From Berghia stephanieae (lineage: Eukaryota > Mollusca > Gastropoda > Nudibranchia > Aeolidiidae), in contig CM067448.1 in assembly GCA_034508935.3 (NCBI GenBank), positions 50,141,024-50,205,023 on the forward strand: a DNA stretch of 64,000 nt. The letters are read 5' to 3'. Both the position numbers and the translations under genes were made by a program. Positions 20,061 to 30,751 of the stretch are shown one piece after another. Each line of letters begins with the position of its first letter. Position 1 is the first letter of the stretch. A model generated the notes under the pieces. The model saw only the letters and a list, made by a program, of their open reading frames with translations. It had not been told where the DNA came from and did no database searches.

Positions 20061-20912
20061 ACTTTAGCAAAATGTGTATTCAGCGTACAGTATCATAAAT
20101 AGGAGGCGTATAACAAAGAGATGAATTATAAACAAAGACAAGACTCTCATTAAAATCTCAAATCGATCTCCCTTCAACAGTGGCTATGCCCCAATTAAAT
20201 CAATTAACATAATATGCTATATGGGCGTTCTATAAAAATCATGGCTTACATCATTTACAATAACCAGTATGTGGTTGTTCATATGTATGCATGTGTGAGG
20301 GGTGGCGGGGGTGGGTTTGGGTGGGGGAAAGGGGGGGGGGAGTTTGAAGAGACAAAAAGAAATCTTTTGTTGACAATTATTCAACATTGGATTTAAAAAT
20401 AATAATAATACCGATATACATATCGATAAATCAGTTATGAAATCTGAAATGCCCTATTATTCGTCTTATAGTTTTAATAATCGAATGTCAATACATGCAT
20501 CATTAAAACCATAGACGCTAAGAATTATCAATATTTGATAAAGTTTATCGATATTATTATCAAATGTGAATCGATACATAATGATTTTGACTGCAATGAA
20601 AGCTTGTGGTCGATAAACTAGAATTAATGCTTTTTTTTTTTTTTTTGAAAATGGTGAAATTATATATTTAAGCGCAAACACATGAAAATGGTATAGCAAA
20701 TAGACAAATAATACTCTACAAAAAACTAGACAGATATATAAACACAAAGTATGTAGTATGGAACATTATAATTATATAGACCTTTGGTTTGAAAGATAAT
20801 CAGATTTTAATATAGCAAGACAATTATGACAAGGTATCCATGAACCCCCCCCCCCCCCCCCCCCCGCCCCACCATTATTTCAGAAATAAAAGCCACGAAA
20901 ACTTGTACATTT
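20061..20912. other. no recognised gene; poly-G, poly-T and poly-C tracts
   Basis: AT-rich apparently unique DNA with a G-rich stretch at 20299-20341, a T run near 20631 and a C run at 20845-20864. Small open frames lack any recognisable domain. Confidence 0.55.
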
Positions 20913-21180
20913 CAATAGCGCAATTTATGTATCTACAATAAATATATCTACTAAACGTACACAAAGCGCTTAACAAATAGTCTCAAGCCAACAGCAACGC
21001 TTGACATGTAGGACGAGACATGATGCCTGTATTGCGTTGTAATATTTTTCGTCCGAGACACCGCTGTTAGTTGTTACCGGTTAGGTTCACATTTTCCCAA
21101 GAGTGCGGTGAGAGAATGTAAGTAATGAGCCTTTTTCCAAGAACTCGATTTTGCGCTGCCTAGAGTGGGATTCGAACCAT
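20913..21180 (-). mobile_element. SINE-A, old diverged copy
   Basis: Block order is intact (AATAGCGCAAT, ACAAAGCGCTTAACAAA, GAGTGCGGTGAGAGAATGTA, GGGATTCGAACC) but divergence is high. The ACC array starts at its head. Confidence 0.65.
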
Positions 21181-21200
21181 ACAACCGAAACCAACAACAC

Positions 21201-21379
21201 TACCACTACCACCACCACCACCACCACCACCACTGCCACAACCACCAGCAATGCCACCATAACCACCACCACCACCACCGTGAACACCACTACCACCACT
21301 ATCACCACTACCACCATCACTTACAGCAGCATCTTCGTCGTAGTCGTCATCATCATCATCACATCATCATCGTCATCAA

Positions 21380-21451
<72 letters not shown>

Positions 21452-21461
21452 CATTACTACC

Positions 21462-21541
<80 letters not shown>

Positions 21542-21547
21542 TACTAC

Positions 21548-21610
<63 letters not shown>

Positions 21611-21632
21611 CATCATCATCCTCATCATCATC

Positions 21633-21681
<49 letters not shown>

Positions 21682-21682
21682 A
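21201..21682 (+). repeat. (ACC)n then (ATC)n compound microsatellite
   Basis: About 130 bases of ACC units pass into about 330 bases of ATC units. Both strands stay open in several frames (poly-T, S, H, I, D, M) purely because of the repeat. Confidence 0.95.
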
Positions 21683-21837
21683 GGCAATCAAGATAATCTC
21701 CTATTGAAACCGGCCTACAAACCAATATCATTACCCGTTTCACTAAAATAGCCACAGACGAATTATAGTTTAATCCCTCGAAATCCCTTCGAACAATAAT
21801 CAATTATCGAAATAAACCAGAAAAAAGAAGCTTTCCA

Positions 21838-21866
21838 CCTCTCTATTTATCTATCTCTCTATCTAT

Positions 21867-21951
<85 letters not shown>

Positions 21952-22041
21952 TCTGTCTCTCTCTCTCTCTAACTTTCTATCTATCAATCTTTTTATCTAT
22001 ATGCCTATCTTTCTATCTGTCTATCTATCTATTTATCAATA

Positions 22042-22121
<80 letters not shown>

Positions 22122-22355
22122 CATCCATCCACTTATTGGTATATCCATCAATTTATCCATTTGTCCATCTATTTATTCATCAATCTATATCTCTCTCATC
22201 TCGTTCCATTACACACACACACACACGCCACAATCACACACACACAAACACACACACACACATACACACACACGCGCGCGCGCCACAAACACACACACAC
22301 AAATACACACACACACACACACACAAATACACTCTCACCACCACCACCACCATCA
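21838..22355 (+). repeat. (CT)n, (CTAT)n and (CA)n microsatellite run
   Basis: CT dinucleotides dominate 21868-21970, CTAT tetranucleotides 22020-22120, and CA dinucleotides 22212-22330. The three types abut with short transitions. Confidence 0.95.
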
Positions 22356-22545
22356 ATCCCATAATAGATCCTAGCGGCGGGACAACAAACCAAGCGAAAG
22401 ACGCAACGCGAGCCTAAAGAAAATTCTAATGGCCTAACATCTGAAATAAAAGGAAAGTAAACGTAGAGAAATTGACATGTGACCCACCTCCCCAAAACGG
22501 TGTGAAGTCGAGATTATTTCAATTCTAAAACTTGTTGTTTCTTTT

Positions 22546-23063
22546 GTTTTTGGTGGTTTTACGGCGCTTGCAACACATTAAGGTCATATCAGCGCCAGTA
22601 AAAAGGAAAAAATGGGATAGTAAAAAGTTCTAGAATTACAATTAAAGCATCCAAGAATAAGGCAGACAAAGGGAATTGGTTCAAAAGGGAACAGATGTAG
22701 ATTCCAAGAGCACACTATCAATGTACTTAAATTAAGTTCACCTAAAAGTCTTATCCAGACATAAGCACAGGTCCCCACTAGGAGGAATACACTCAAATGT
22801 TTACAAATCATATATAATACATAAATAAAACATAACAGAATGCATAGAGATGATTTACAAGGAAAAAAATATCATCTCCCAAAACTAACTATACATTTGA
22901 CGGTTTCCCTCCCAGCCAAGGTATCCGGCCAGGGCCAGGACAAAACAAAGTAATCTTATTCCAAGACAAAGACAGAAAGCATGTTGGAAAACATACATAT
23001 TGGGATAGAAGACATAGTATGTACCTCCCTGCCCGCTATAGGAGGTCAGGATCCCCACCCAGA
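22546..23063 (+). mobile_element. repeat F, full-length copy
   Basis: Same block order and length as 19527-20060, and visibly similar throughout. Ends at CCCCACCCAG. Confidence 0.8.
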
Positions 23064-23162
23064 TTCTAAAACTTGAACAGTTATAAAACAGTAAGACCTT
23101 TAAGATTTTTGTTAAGTTTCTACGATCTATTGGAGCGGATGAACACAAGTCTTGCAGGTCAG

Positions 23163-23294
23163 ATGTATGAGTAACGCTCACTGAACTGTATCAACCTGAC
23201 TATAAACGTTCATGGATACACACAGTTTTGTGTGTTGGTTCGTTATACTTCCGGATGGCAATGTTATGAGCGTCTTAGCAAAGCGCATACTACC
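23163..23294 (-). mobile_element. MITE-E, 3' two-thirds
   Basis: Starts at ATGAGTAACGCTCACTGAAC. The TGACGTCA-bearing end is lost; the other end (CATACTACC, then TATA) is present. Confidence 0.75.
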
Positions 23295-23336
23295 TATAAC
23301 TTTACAACCGTTTCATTTGTGTGTGTTTTGTTTACA

Positions 23337-23543
23337 GAATCAATTTTGAAGCCCAGCGCATAAATCAACGAGACAAAAATAACTTTCGGAAGTAATGGGT
23401 TGATGTATTGGATCGTAAATATTTTTTTCAAAACAACAAAACACAACAGCAATTATTAAAACGAACCACGAAACATCCAATTTAGTCATTTTGAACTTAA
23501 AACCGGAAGTCACTAACATCATTTGAAAACAGCACACATCCAT
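23337..23543 (+). repeat. repeat Q, copy 1
   Basis: About 205 bases, from AATCAATTTTGAAG through CGCATAAATCAACGAGACAA to ACATCATTTGAAAACAGCAC, recur at 23807-24142. Unknown nature. Confidence 0.75.
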
Positions 23544-23559
23544 CATCTATCCACTCTTT

Positions 23560-23755
23560 ATTCACATTATCTCACCGTACACTCAGGAGTAAAATGGGTA
23601 CCTGGCCGTTAACAGCGTTATCTCTGTTGGAAAGAAAATTGTAATATCTCTCAACAGGCGTCATGTTTCGTTCTACTTTCTGTTTATTAGGGACCCTTTA
23701 TAAAGCGCTTTGAGCAGGTAGTGGATATTGCGCTATATAAAATCCTCGTTTCAGT
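23560..23755 (+). mobile_element. SINE-A 3' two-thirds
   Basis: From TTATTCACATTATCTCACCG to GCGCTATATAAAATCC; no tRNA-like head. It lies between the two Q copies. Confidence 0.75.
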
Positions 23756-23806
23756 AAAATATCAAAACTTTGTCAAAATTTAATTTTTGTTGTTGTTTTA
23801 TTTAAT

Positions 23807-24142
23807 GAATCAATTTTGCACCGAAGCGCATAAATCAACGAGATAAAAATAACTTTCGGAAGTAATGGGTTGAACCTTATGTATTGGATCGTAATTTTTT
23901 TTCTTTTTCATAACAATAAAACACTACAGCAATTATTAATGTTATCTTTCCCATTAAAACCAAACACGTAATACCCAACATCCAATTAAGTCATAAATTC
24001 AAATAACCATTAACTTAATTTTCCTTTCTTTTTATTTTCTGTTAAAAACCCATTCATTCACTTCCATATTTCAATAACTTTGTCATTTTCAACGTAAAAC
24101 CGGAAGTCACTAACATCATTTGAAAACAGCACGCATCCATCA
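23807..24142 (+). repeat. repeat Q, copy 2 (longer)
   Basis: Same start and end blocks as 23337-23543 but with about 130 extra bases before the shared CCGGAAGTCACTAACATCAT segment. Confidence 0.75.
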
Positions 24143-24637
24143 ATCTAACCGCCAGGCATTAATGGCTGGAAAAACATGTCGACAATCGCAACTTCCGGTT
24201 TTGATCAAATGTTCGACAATGCGCGCCCTGAGCTGCAATAACATCCCTTCTGTTTTCTAACGTCTCCCAATCTTCCACACAGCGACTACTACTACTTATC
24301 GATCGGTATCGAGTCTTTCATCCATTCATCCGAGTAACGGTATCGATCCCAATTTCAATTAAATATATGACACATCACCTCAAAACGGTACTATGTTTGG
24401 GAAAGGGGGGGGGGGGGGTGGGATTAACCATATACCGCCCTTCCCCTCCACCCATCACTCATGACAAACAAAACAAAATCAAACAATTAAAAAAAAAAAA
24501 TTAACATATATAATTAAAAAAATATAAAAACAAAACAAAACAAACAAAAACAAAAACCCAACTTATTCTAATTTTTTAAATGTCCGATAATGTGAAAAAA
24601 TAGGGATTTGTTTTGACTTTAAACGACATGTACATAT
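24143..24637. other. no recognised gene
   Basis: Apparently unique. Contains a G run at 24406-24418 and an A-rich stretch at 24488-24560. Confidence 0.55.
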
Positions 24638-24771
24638 ATTCAGGTCTCAGATCCGTACCCACTTATGGGCCTAGTTTAACATTGTTGTAATGGACAATGT
24701 TTTATGTGTAATTTTTTTTTGAGATGTCCATTACAACAATGTCAATGAGCCCATAAGGAATTGGGTTATAA
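24638..24771. mobile_element. MITE-N, compact copy
   Basis: CACTTATGGGCCTAGTTTAA and ATTGTTGTAATGGACA face GTCCATTACAACAATG and GAGCCCATAAGGAATTGGG: a 55-base inverted repeat around TTTTATGTGTAATTTTTTTT. Confidence 0.75.
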
Positions 24772-24835
24772 ACTCATAAACGCGGATGGCAAATAACAAT
24801 AACAAAGACCAGAGTGACGTCATCTTCGAACTATG
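24772..24835 (+). mobile_element. MITE-E terminal fragment
   Basis: ACTCATAAACGCGGATGGC to TGACGTCATCTTCGAACTAT; only the last third of E, joined to MITE-N. Confidence 0.7.
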
Positions 24836-24840
24836 TATAA

Positions 24841-24945
24841 ATCAGACTATAAACGTTTACGATGACACACAGATTTATGTGATGGTATGTTATATTCGGT
24901 GGCGGATGGTATGAGCTTTTTTAACTAAACGCATGTCATGCATAG
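24841..24945 (-). repeat. degraded inverse MITE-E half
   Basis: CAGACTATAAACGTTTACGA then GATGGTATGAGC and AAACGCATG follow the E order with many differences, facing the fragment at 24772. Confidence 0.5.
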
Positions 24946-24989
24946 TCGACTGATTTGGTTATCAACTTCAATCTAACATTAGCGGCCGT

Positions 24990-25240
24990 TTAAGTAATAA
25001 ACAAAAATGAATATATAACAACTTCCAAAAAAAAAAAAAAAAAAAAGAACATAATACCAAACAAGTGTTACAAAATATCTATCTCTTCTATCTGGAATTT
25101 AGTAATGTATTTATGTCTTTATTGTTTTGTTTTGTTTTGTTTCGTTTTGTTTTGTTTTTTTTTGTTGGCTGAAGAATGGATTTTAGCCCGAAACGTTCGG
25201 TGTTTGGTATTTTGGTTTTGTTTTAACGCTCGTATTTTAA
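24990..25240. repeat. repeat S
   Basis: TCTATCTGGAATTTAGTAAT, TGTCTTTATTGTTTTGTTTT and GGCTGAAGAATGGATTTTAG then CCCGAAACGTTCGGTG. Also at 28270 and 39410. Its ATAATACCAAACA near 25051 pairs with TGTTTGGTATT near 25200, giving foldback potential. Confidence 0.6.
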
Positions 25241-25375
25241 ATTTTTCCTCATTCCAGAAGAAACAATAAGAAACAATAGTTTCCTATTTAAAAAAAAACA
25301 ACCCAAAACATTAATTTAGTATTTGAGTATTTTTATGGGGAACGGAACGTCCCAAACAAAATATTTTGGTACAAG

Positions 25376-25440
25376 CTAGCGACCCGGTGCAAAGGGATTT
25401 GAGCACGTTTAGTGATAATTGCCCAATAGAAATGATCGAG
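25376..25440 (+). repeat. SINE-A 3' end scrap
   Basis: GGATTTGAGCACGTTTAGTG resembles the SINE-A tail; highly degraded. Confidence 0.35.
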
Positions 25441-25494
25441 TTTATTCTTCTTTTTTTCATGTAAGTGTTGCTGCTCGAAGCTAGAAGAAATATA

Positions 25495-25690
25495 TAATAA
25501 TTTGAAATTGAATGTAAGCTTCAATTTAATTACAAAAACAGATTTCAGGTTTCAGGTTTCCCCTTTATCAACAAAACAGGATGAATGTTTTCATTCATCC
25601 TGTTTAGTTGATAAAGGGGAAACCCGAAACGTTCTTTTTATCTGTTTTTTTTATAATTAAATTGAAGCTTACATTCAATTTCACATTATC
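25495..25690. repeat. repeat R, complete foldback
   Basis: GAAATTGAATGTAAGCTTCA near 25503 pairs with TGAAGCTTACATTCAATTTC near 25662. CCCCTTTATCAACAAAACAG near 25560 pairs with the DNA near 25608. The arms are about 90 bases around a short loop, so single strands would form a long hairpin. Confidence 0.8.
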
Positions 25691-25939
25691 ATTTATTTAT
25701 TTTTTTTCGTGAATTTGACGTATCAATATGATTTGTGGTTGTTGTGATATCATGTCGTATGTAATTCCCTTTTCTTACTGTTTTTATTTTTCTTCTTAAC
25801 GTGTAATGTTGTTTACAGGCGTTACAGCTTGTCATACTGTATATAGATCGTTACGATTTATGTGGCAAGCAGATTTATCGGGAAACCATTACAGCCCAAT
25901 ATCGATCTTAATCAAAACACATTCAATTCCGATATTATG

Positions 25940-26199
25940 ATGTGAACCACCCTCCTCCTACCCCTCCTCCTCCTCTTCCTCCTCATACTCCTTCTCATAG
26001 CCCTCCACTTCCCCCTCCTCCTCCTCCTCCTCCTCCTCCTCCTCCTCCTCCCCTCCTCCTCCTCCTCCTTCTCTTCTTCTTCTTCTTCTTCTTCTTCTTC
26101 TTCTTCTTCTTCTTCTTCTTCTTCTTCTTCTTCTTCTCTTCTTCTTCTTCTTCTTTCTTCTTCTTCTTCTTCTCTTCTTCTTCTTCTTCTTCTTCTTCT
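25940..26199 (+). repeat. (CCT)n to (CTT)n pyrimidine tract
   Basis: CCT triplets give way to CTT triplets. The LINE begins at its right edge and CTT resumes beyond the LINE, so this is the LINE's insertion site. The proline/leucine/phenylalanine frame is an artefact. Confidence 0.9.
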
Positions 26200-27593
26200 T
26201 GACTATTGAGGTCAGTGAAGAAGAAACGAGATTCGTATTTTCGAAACTAAACGAGAGGAAGGCTGCTGGGCCGGATGGATTGAAAGGAAAATTATTAAAA
26301 GAATGTGCCCATCAACTGTCCCCCATTTATACACATATTTTTAACTGGTCCCTCCAATGCGTTTCGATCCCTGAAATTTGGAAAACTTCAAAAATTATTC
26401 CTGTTCCAAAAAAAGAAAAACTTGAATCTATGAACGATCTCAGACCTGTTGCACTGACTTCAATAGTCATGAAATCTTTAGAAAAACTTGTTCTTGTTAA
26501 AATTAGGAACCAGTTTATGCCATTGAGTGATAGTCATCAATTTGCTTACAAACCAGGACGTGGCGTAGAGGATGCCATTTTGCTGTTTACAAACAACATC
26601 TACAGGCATCTAGATCACGCTAAGAGCTATTGCAGATTGCTTTTCGCAGATTTTTCTTCAGCGTTCAATACAATGCAACCTCAGTTGGTTGTTCAAAAAT
26701 TGACTAGTCTGAATCTAAACAAGTATATAATTGCTTGGGTGCTCGAATTTCTTACGGAGAGAGCACAATATGTTCAATTAGGACAAAATATATCTTCCTG
26801 TATAACTACAAATACTGGTGCTCCTCAAGGTTGTGTATTGTCCCCTGTATTATTCACAATATACACGAATGACTGTAGAAGTCAAAACCTGAGTGTACCT
26901 TTGATAAAGTTTGCAGATGACACCGCTCTTCAAGGCCTCATAACAAATGGCAACGAAGTGGCTTATAGGCAAGAAATTGATAGATTTGTGTCTTGGTGTG
27001 ATGCCCACCACCTAGAGCTTAACATAAGCAAGACAAAGGAGCTAGTGATTGACTTTAGGAGAGTGAAGGAACCGATAGAACCGTTAAAATTAAAGGACCA
27101 ATTCGTCCAGCGAGTTCCTCACTACAAATACCTTGGTGTAACAATTGATGACATGCTCAAGTGGGATGAACACTTGAAAATAATTAGGCATAAGATGTGC
27201 AGACGTACATATTTTTTATCAAAACTCTCTCAGTTTAGAATAGATAAAACCCTCTGCACATTATTTTATAGAGCAGTAATCGAAAGTGTTTTGTCATTTT
27301 GTATAACAGCTTGGGGAGGCAATTGCTTAGCAGTGGAAAGGAACAAAATAAATTCAAATATTAAAAAATATATTAAACGCTATATAAATGATGTTGACGA
27401 TGTAGATCTTTTATACGAGAAATTTTGTATAAATAAAATAACTAAAATATTAAATGACCAGTATCATCCACTAAGACCATCAGTTATTATGTCAGAAAGA
27501 AGTGGTCGCCCTTTCTCTATTTCAACGAAAACAGAGAGACACCGAAAATCATTTCTGCCGTCCAGTATTAGGCTTTATAACAACAAGCAATAA
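26199..27593 (+). CDS. LINE reverse transcriptase (L2/CR1 group), truncated at the 5' end
   Basis: A 464-residue open frame without internal stops. It begins within finger motifs (KLNERKAAGPDGLKGKLL, about residues 16-33) and passes DFSSAF (about 150, first catalytic Asp), GAPQGCVLSPVLFTIYTND (about 208-226) and KFADDTALQG (about 236-245, FADD being the YxDD box). Later come the thumb block HYKYLGVTIDD and a C-terminal FLPSSIRLYN. The endonuclease domain and ORF1 are absent, so the copy is 5' truncated. In the intact family the protein nicks the target and copies its own RNA. The motif spellings resemble L2, Rex1 or CR1 elements. The first codon is arbitrary because the frame runs out of the CTT tract. 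The open frame suggests a fairly young insertion. Confidence 0.85.
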   Translation: MTIEVSEEETRFVFSKLNERKAAGPDGLKGKLLKECAHQLSPIYTHIFNWSLQCVSIPEIWKTSKIIPVPKKEKLESMNDLRPVALTSIVMKSLEKLVLVKIRNQFMPLSDSHQFAYKPGRGVEDAILLFTNNIYRHLDHAKSYCRLLFADFSSAFNTMQPQLVVQKLTSLNLNKYIIAWVLEFLTERAQYVQLGQNISSCITTNTGAPQGCVLSPVLFTIYTNDCRSQNLSVPLIKFADDTALQGLITNGNEVAYRQEIDRFVSWCDAHHLELNISKTKELVIDFRRVKEPIEPLKLKDQFVQRVPHYKYLGVTIDDMLKWDEHLKIIRHKMCRRTYFLSKLSQFRIDKTLCTLFYRAVIESVLSFCITAWGGNCLAVERNKINSNIKKYIKRYINDVDDVDLLYEKFCINKITKILNDQYHPLRPSVIMSERSGRPFSISTKTERHRKSFLPSSIRLYNNKQ

Positions 27594-27864
27594 TCATTTT
27601 ATACAATTATTTCGCATTTTTAGTTTCAAAAAATGTAAATATTAAATTATTAATTTATTTGTTTTGCAATCTTTTCAATTTTTAATTTATAGTGACAGTT
27701 TTGACTATTTTACAGTGTTGAAATTATTCATATTATAAAGCGCAGCTCTGGTAATGGAGCTACTCCTTTTTCATATATTATACATCCTATTTCCATTGTA
27801 TTTTTATCTTATTATGTAAATTATAACACGTCTGTACAAAAATTTCCTTTTTGGGATGCAATAA

Positions 27865-27925
<61 letters not shown>

Positions 27926-27950
27926 TATTATTATTATTATTCTTATCTTC
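27594..27950 (+). mobile_element. LINE 3' UTR and (ATT)n tail
   Basis: About 270 bases of AT-rich UTR end in GGGATGCAATAAATT and run directly into (ATT)n, the tail expected at a CR1/L2-group 3' end. Together with 26200-27593 this gives a 1.75 kb element. Confidence 0.75.
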
Positions 27951-27952
27951 TT

Positions 27953-28030
27953 CTTCTTCTTCTTCTTCTTCTTCTTCTTCTTCTTCTTCTTCTTCTTCTT
28001 CTTCTTCTTCTTCTTCTTCTTCTTCTTCTT

Positions 28031-28059
<29 letters not shown>
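27953..28059 (+). repeat. (CTT)n microsatellite, right of LINE
   Basis: Continuation of the tract at 25940-26199. The LINE with its ATT tail lies between them. Confidence 0.9.
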
Positions 28060-28062
<3 letters not shown>

Positions 28063-28269
28063 ATAAACCGTAACGAAGAATGAATGCCTCAATATTGTTC
28101 GTTTCGATATTAGTTAATTTCTGGTGTAAACAAGATATTTAAGAAACTGACTTTAGACTAAATTATCAAATTGTAATATGAATTACTAATGTGCCCAACG
28201 GTTTTGTTCTTTTTTTGTTTCTTTTGTTTTCATTGTTTTTATAGATTTTTTTCGGCGCAAGAATATCTC

Positions 28270-28454
28270 TATCGTCAATCTGGACTTTAGTAATATGTAT
28301 TTTTGTCTTTATTGCTTGTTTTTTTTTTTTTTTTTTTTTTTTTGGGGGGGGGGGGGGGGGGGTTGTTTGCTGAAGAAAGGTTTCTAGCCCGAAACATTCC
28401 GTGTTGGGATTTTTAGTTTTTTTTTTGAAGCTGTTATATTCATTTTTGTTTAAG
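28270..28454 (+). repeat. repeat S, second copy
   Basis: ATCTGGACTTTAGTAATATG, a T run then a G run (28344-28362), and GCTGAAGAAAGGTTTCTAGC then CCCGAAACATTCCG match 24990-25240. Confidence 0.6.
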
Positions 28455-28545
28455 GGTAATATCGCTTAACAGGCGTCATGTCTCGTCCTACGTGTTAAAT
28501 GTTGCTTGTAAAGCGCTTTGAGCACGTTGAGTGAGTGATAATTAT
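28455..28545 (+). mobile_element. SINE-A 3' fragment
   Basis: GTAATATCGCTTAACAGGCG to TGTAAAGCGCTTTGAGCAC, cut short before the terminal GCGCTATATAA. The following 28546-28782 is featureless. Confidence 0.65.
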
Positions 28546-28782
28546 TGTTAAATCTCCGTATTTACTGTCTGTCTTTCTTATTTGCTCATTATTGTCTATT
28601 CATGTGTCTGGGTTTATATAATCTCTATTGTATAATTCTTTTCTCTTCTAATCCTTCTTCATCTCTTTCTCTTCATCCACTTCCCTCTATTCCGTCTGCA
28701 CTGTAAGAAATTGTATTCATTCACTCTTCACCATATTTCAATAAATAGAAATTTAATCAACGGCTTTTACAGATTTATGTTG

Positions 28783-28785
28783 CTG

Positions 28786-28842
<57 letters not shown>
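28783..28842. repeat. (AT)n microsatellite
   Basis: About 28 AT units. Confidence 0.95.
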
Positions 28843-28843
<1 letters not shown>

Positions 28844-28879
28844 GTATCTAAAGCTAAAACAACCAGTTCGACACATATT

Positions 28880-29116
28880 TGTGACCCACCGTATCGAAGC
28901 GGTATTATGTCGCGATCCACTGGGTAAGGGAAATTGAATTCATAGCCACAAATATCCAACTTGGGTTTAATTTCTGTACTTTATGGTGGAGTATGAAGAC
29001 TATTTCTTGCTTTGCAGAAACTTCTAAGCTCCAATTTCTCATCATTCTATCTCTAAATTCACTTTTGGGGGTCTGAATCATCCCGACATAATACCGTTTT
29101 GAGACGGAGGGTCACA
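28880..29116. mobile_element. MITE-P, best copy
   Basis: Ends TGTGACCCACCGTATCGAAG plus CGGTATTATGTCG face CGACATAATACCG plus TTTTGAGACGGAGGGTCACA: inverted repeats of about 33 bases around 170 non-coding bases. A second copy is at 8501 and a scrap at 33923-33958. Confidence 0.8.
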
Positions 29117-29136
29117 TTTGAGCTTTGAATGAGGTA

Positions 29137-29259
29137 CTTGTTTTGCACCTTATTACGATGAGAGAATGTGAGTAAAGAGCCTGTTCCAAGGACTCAACTA
29201 TCGAACCCAAGACCTTCCTATCCGAAAGCAAGTGTCATAGCACAAGATCACATAGCCTC
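29137..29259 (-). mobile_element. SINE-A 5' half
   Basis: Body and head only; part of the head before the B box is deleted (CAACTATCGAACCCAAGACC). Confidence 0.65.
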
Positions 29260-29279
29260 ACATATTGTCATATTCTATA

Positions 29280-29465
29280 GATAGTATGCGCTTAGATAAG
29301 AAGCTCATAACATTGCCACCCGGAAGTATAACGTACCAACACACAAAACTGTGTGTAACCATGAACTTTTATAGTCTGGTTAATACAGTTTGGTGAGAAT
29401 ACTCATAAACGCGGATGACAAAAAAACAATAACAAAGACCTGAGTGACGTCAACTGCATACTATC
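29280..29465 (+). mobile_element. MITE-E, full length
   Basis: Left TATA 29276-29279, right TATT 29466-29469. Blocks intact, including GAGTGACGTCAACTG. Confidence 0.9.
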
Positions 29466-29552
29466 TATTCAATAAAACGTAAAGCCGTCATAGGAAGCCA
29501 TATATAAGGCCCATGGAGATGGAGATAATTATCTATTATTCTTTAATAAAAA

Positions 29553-29838
29553 AAATTTATATAGCGCAATATCCACTAAATGTGCTCAAAGCGCTTTACA
29601 AGGGGTCCTGATCAACAGCAACATTTAACATGTAGGACGGGACATGCTGCCTGTTAGGCGATATTACAATTTTTCAGACAAAGACAACGCTGTTAACGGC
29701 CAGGTACTCATTTTACACATGAGTAAGTACGTGAGAGAATATGAGTAAAGAATCTTTCCAAGGACTCAACTATGCGCGAGCGAGGCTCGAACCCAGGACC
29801 TTCGATCCGAAAGCGAGTGTCATACACTAGACCACATA
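29553..29838 (-). mobile_element. SINE-A, full length
   Basis: From TTTATATAGCGCAATATCCA to CTAGACCACATAAC; near consensus with small losses in the head. Confidence 0.85.
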
Positions 29839-29878
29839 ACAAAACTAAGTTTCCAGCCCAATAATATTATTTTTTTAA

Positions 29879-30113
29879 TTACGCCCTCCGCCAAGACATC
29901 AAAGATACGCCGCCTAGAATTCCACGAAGGAATATAGATATTTCATCAACAAGATATCTGATGTCAACAGGAATGACTCATGTTGTCCAAAGTGAGCAAA
30001 TTGAGGTGGGGGGGAGGAGGGTTTGATAATCTTACCCAGGAAAAAAAACGAAAGCGGGGACGAACCTGGACCTCCGGTCACAGGGCTATGCCTTAACCAC
30101 TCGGCCACCCCCC
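29879..30113 (-). mobile_element. SINE-D, full length
   Basis: SINE-D has a class-II tRNA head (Ser/Leu-like). The minus strand reads GGTGGCCGAGTGGTTAAGGC, B box GGTTCGTCC, then AAGATTAT and a body with GTTGACATCAGATATC, ending GCGGAGGGCGTAAT. The minus frame spelling GGVAEWLRHSP is just this tRNA head translated. Confidence 0.75.
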
Positions 30114-30174
30114 CCCCCTTCCTCAATAATAATATAACTCCGAAATAATACTCTATACATCAGGTTGCAAGGGG

Positions 30175-30443
30175 TTCCCGTTAGCTCAGTCGGTAGAGCA
30201 CTCGCTTCACAAGCAAAGGGACAGAGATCGATCCCGGGTGCAGCCGAGATTTTTTTCTGACCTGTCCCCCCTTCCTGTCCATCCAGCAGTGATTGGGTTG
30301 CTGGATCTGATAGATCTAGTGGACTGTACTTTGCGATAGACTAGCGTCTTATCAAAAGGGTAACAAGCAATTGCTATTTCTGTTTCATGCTGTAGAAACC
30401 GGGATGAACTCCGGCTCCATGGGCCTATGGTTTTGAAGGACTC
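30175..30443 (+). mobile_element. SINE-C, full length
   Basis: TTAGCTCAGTCGGTAGAGCA, CGATCCCGGGTGCAG and GGCTCCATGGGCCTATGG; the best SINE-C copy. The next 300 bases (30444-30751) show nothing recognisable. Confidence 0.85.
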
Positions 30444-30751
30444 CATTTGGTTTACAAACGTCTGTTTGATGATACCAAATAACCGGGGTAACTTCGCCCT
30501 AAGGGAAATCTTTACATTTTAATATTTATTTTTTGTTACCAATTAGAGGATAATAATATTTGGTTTAGCGCCAATTAATTCCTTTATTAAACAAAAAAAA
30601 AGTCAAATCTCTTAAACAGGAAAACATTTTTTAGCAATGTTGAGATGACTCACAATACTCGGATCTCACAGATGTAAAGATGGCTCTTGAGGCAAAATGA
30701 AAATATTTTTGCTTGTTTTTGTTTTGTTAAAAAAAAAATAATTAATAAATA

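Noticed and set aside
21151-21803. 160-181 residue frames rich in Ser, Ile, Asp or Met
   Set aside because: Pure products of (ACC)n and (ATC)n microsatellites.
29914-30126. small protein containing VAEWLRHSP
   Set aside because: This is the familiar translation of a Ser/Leu-type tRNA-derived SINE head (SINE-D).
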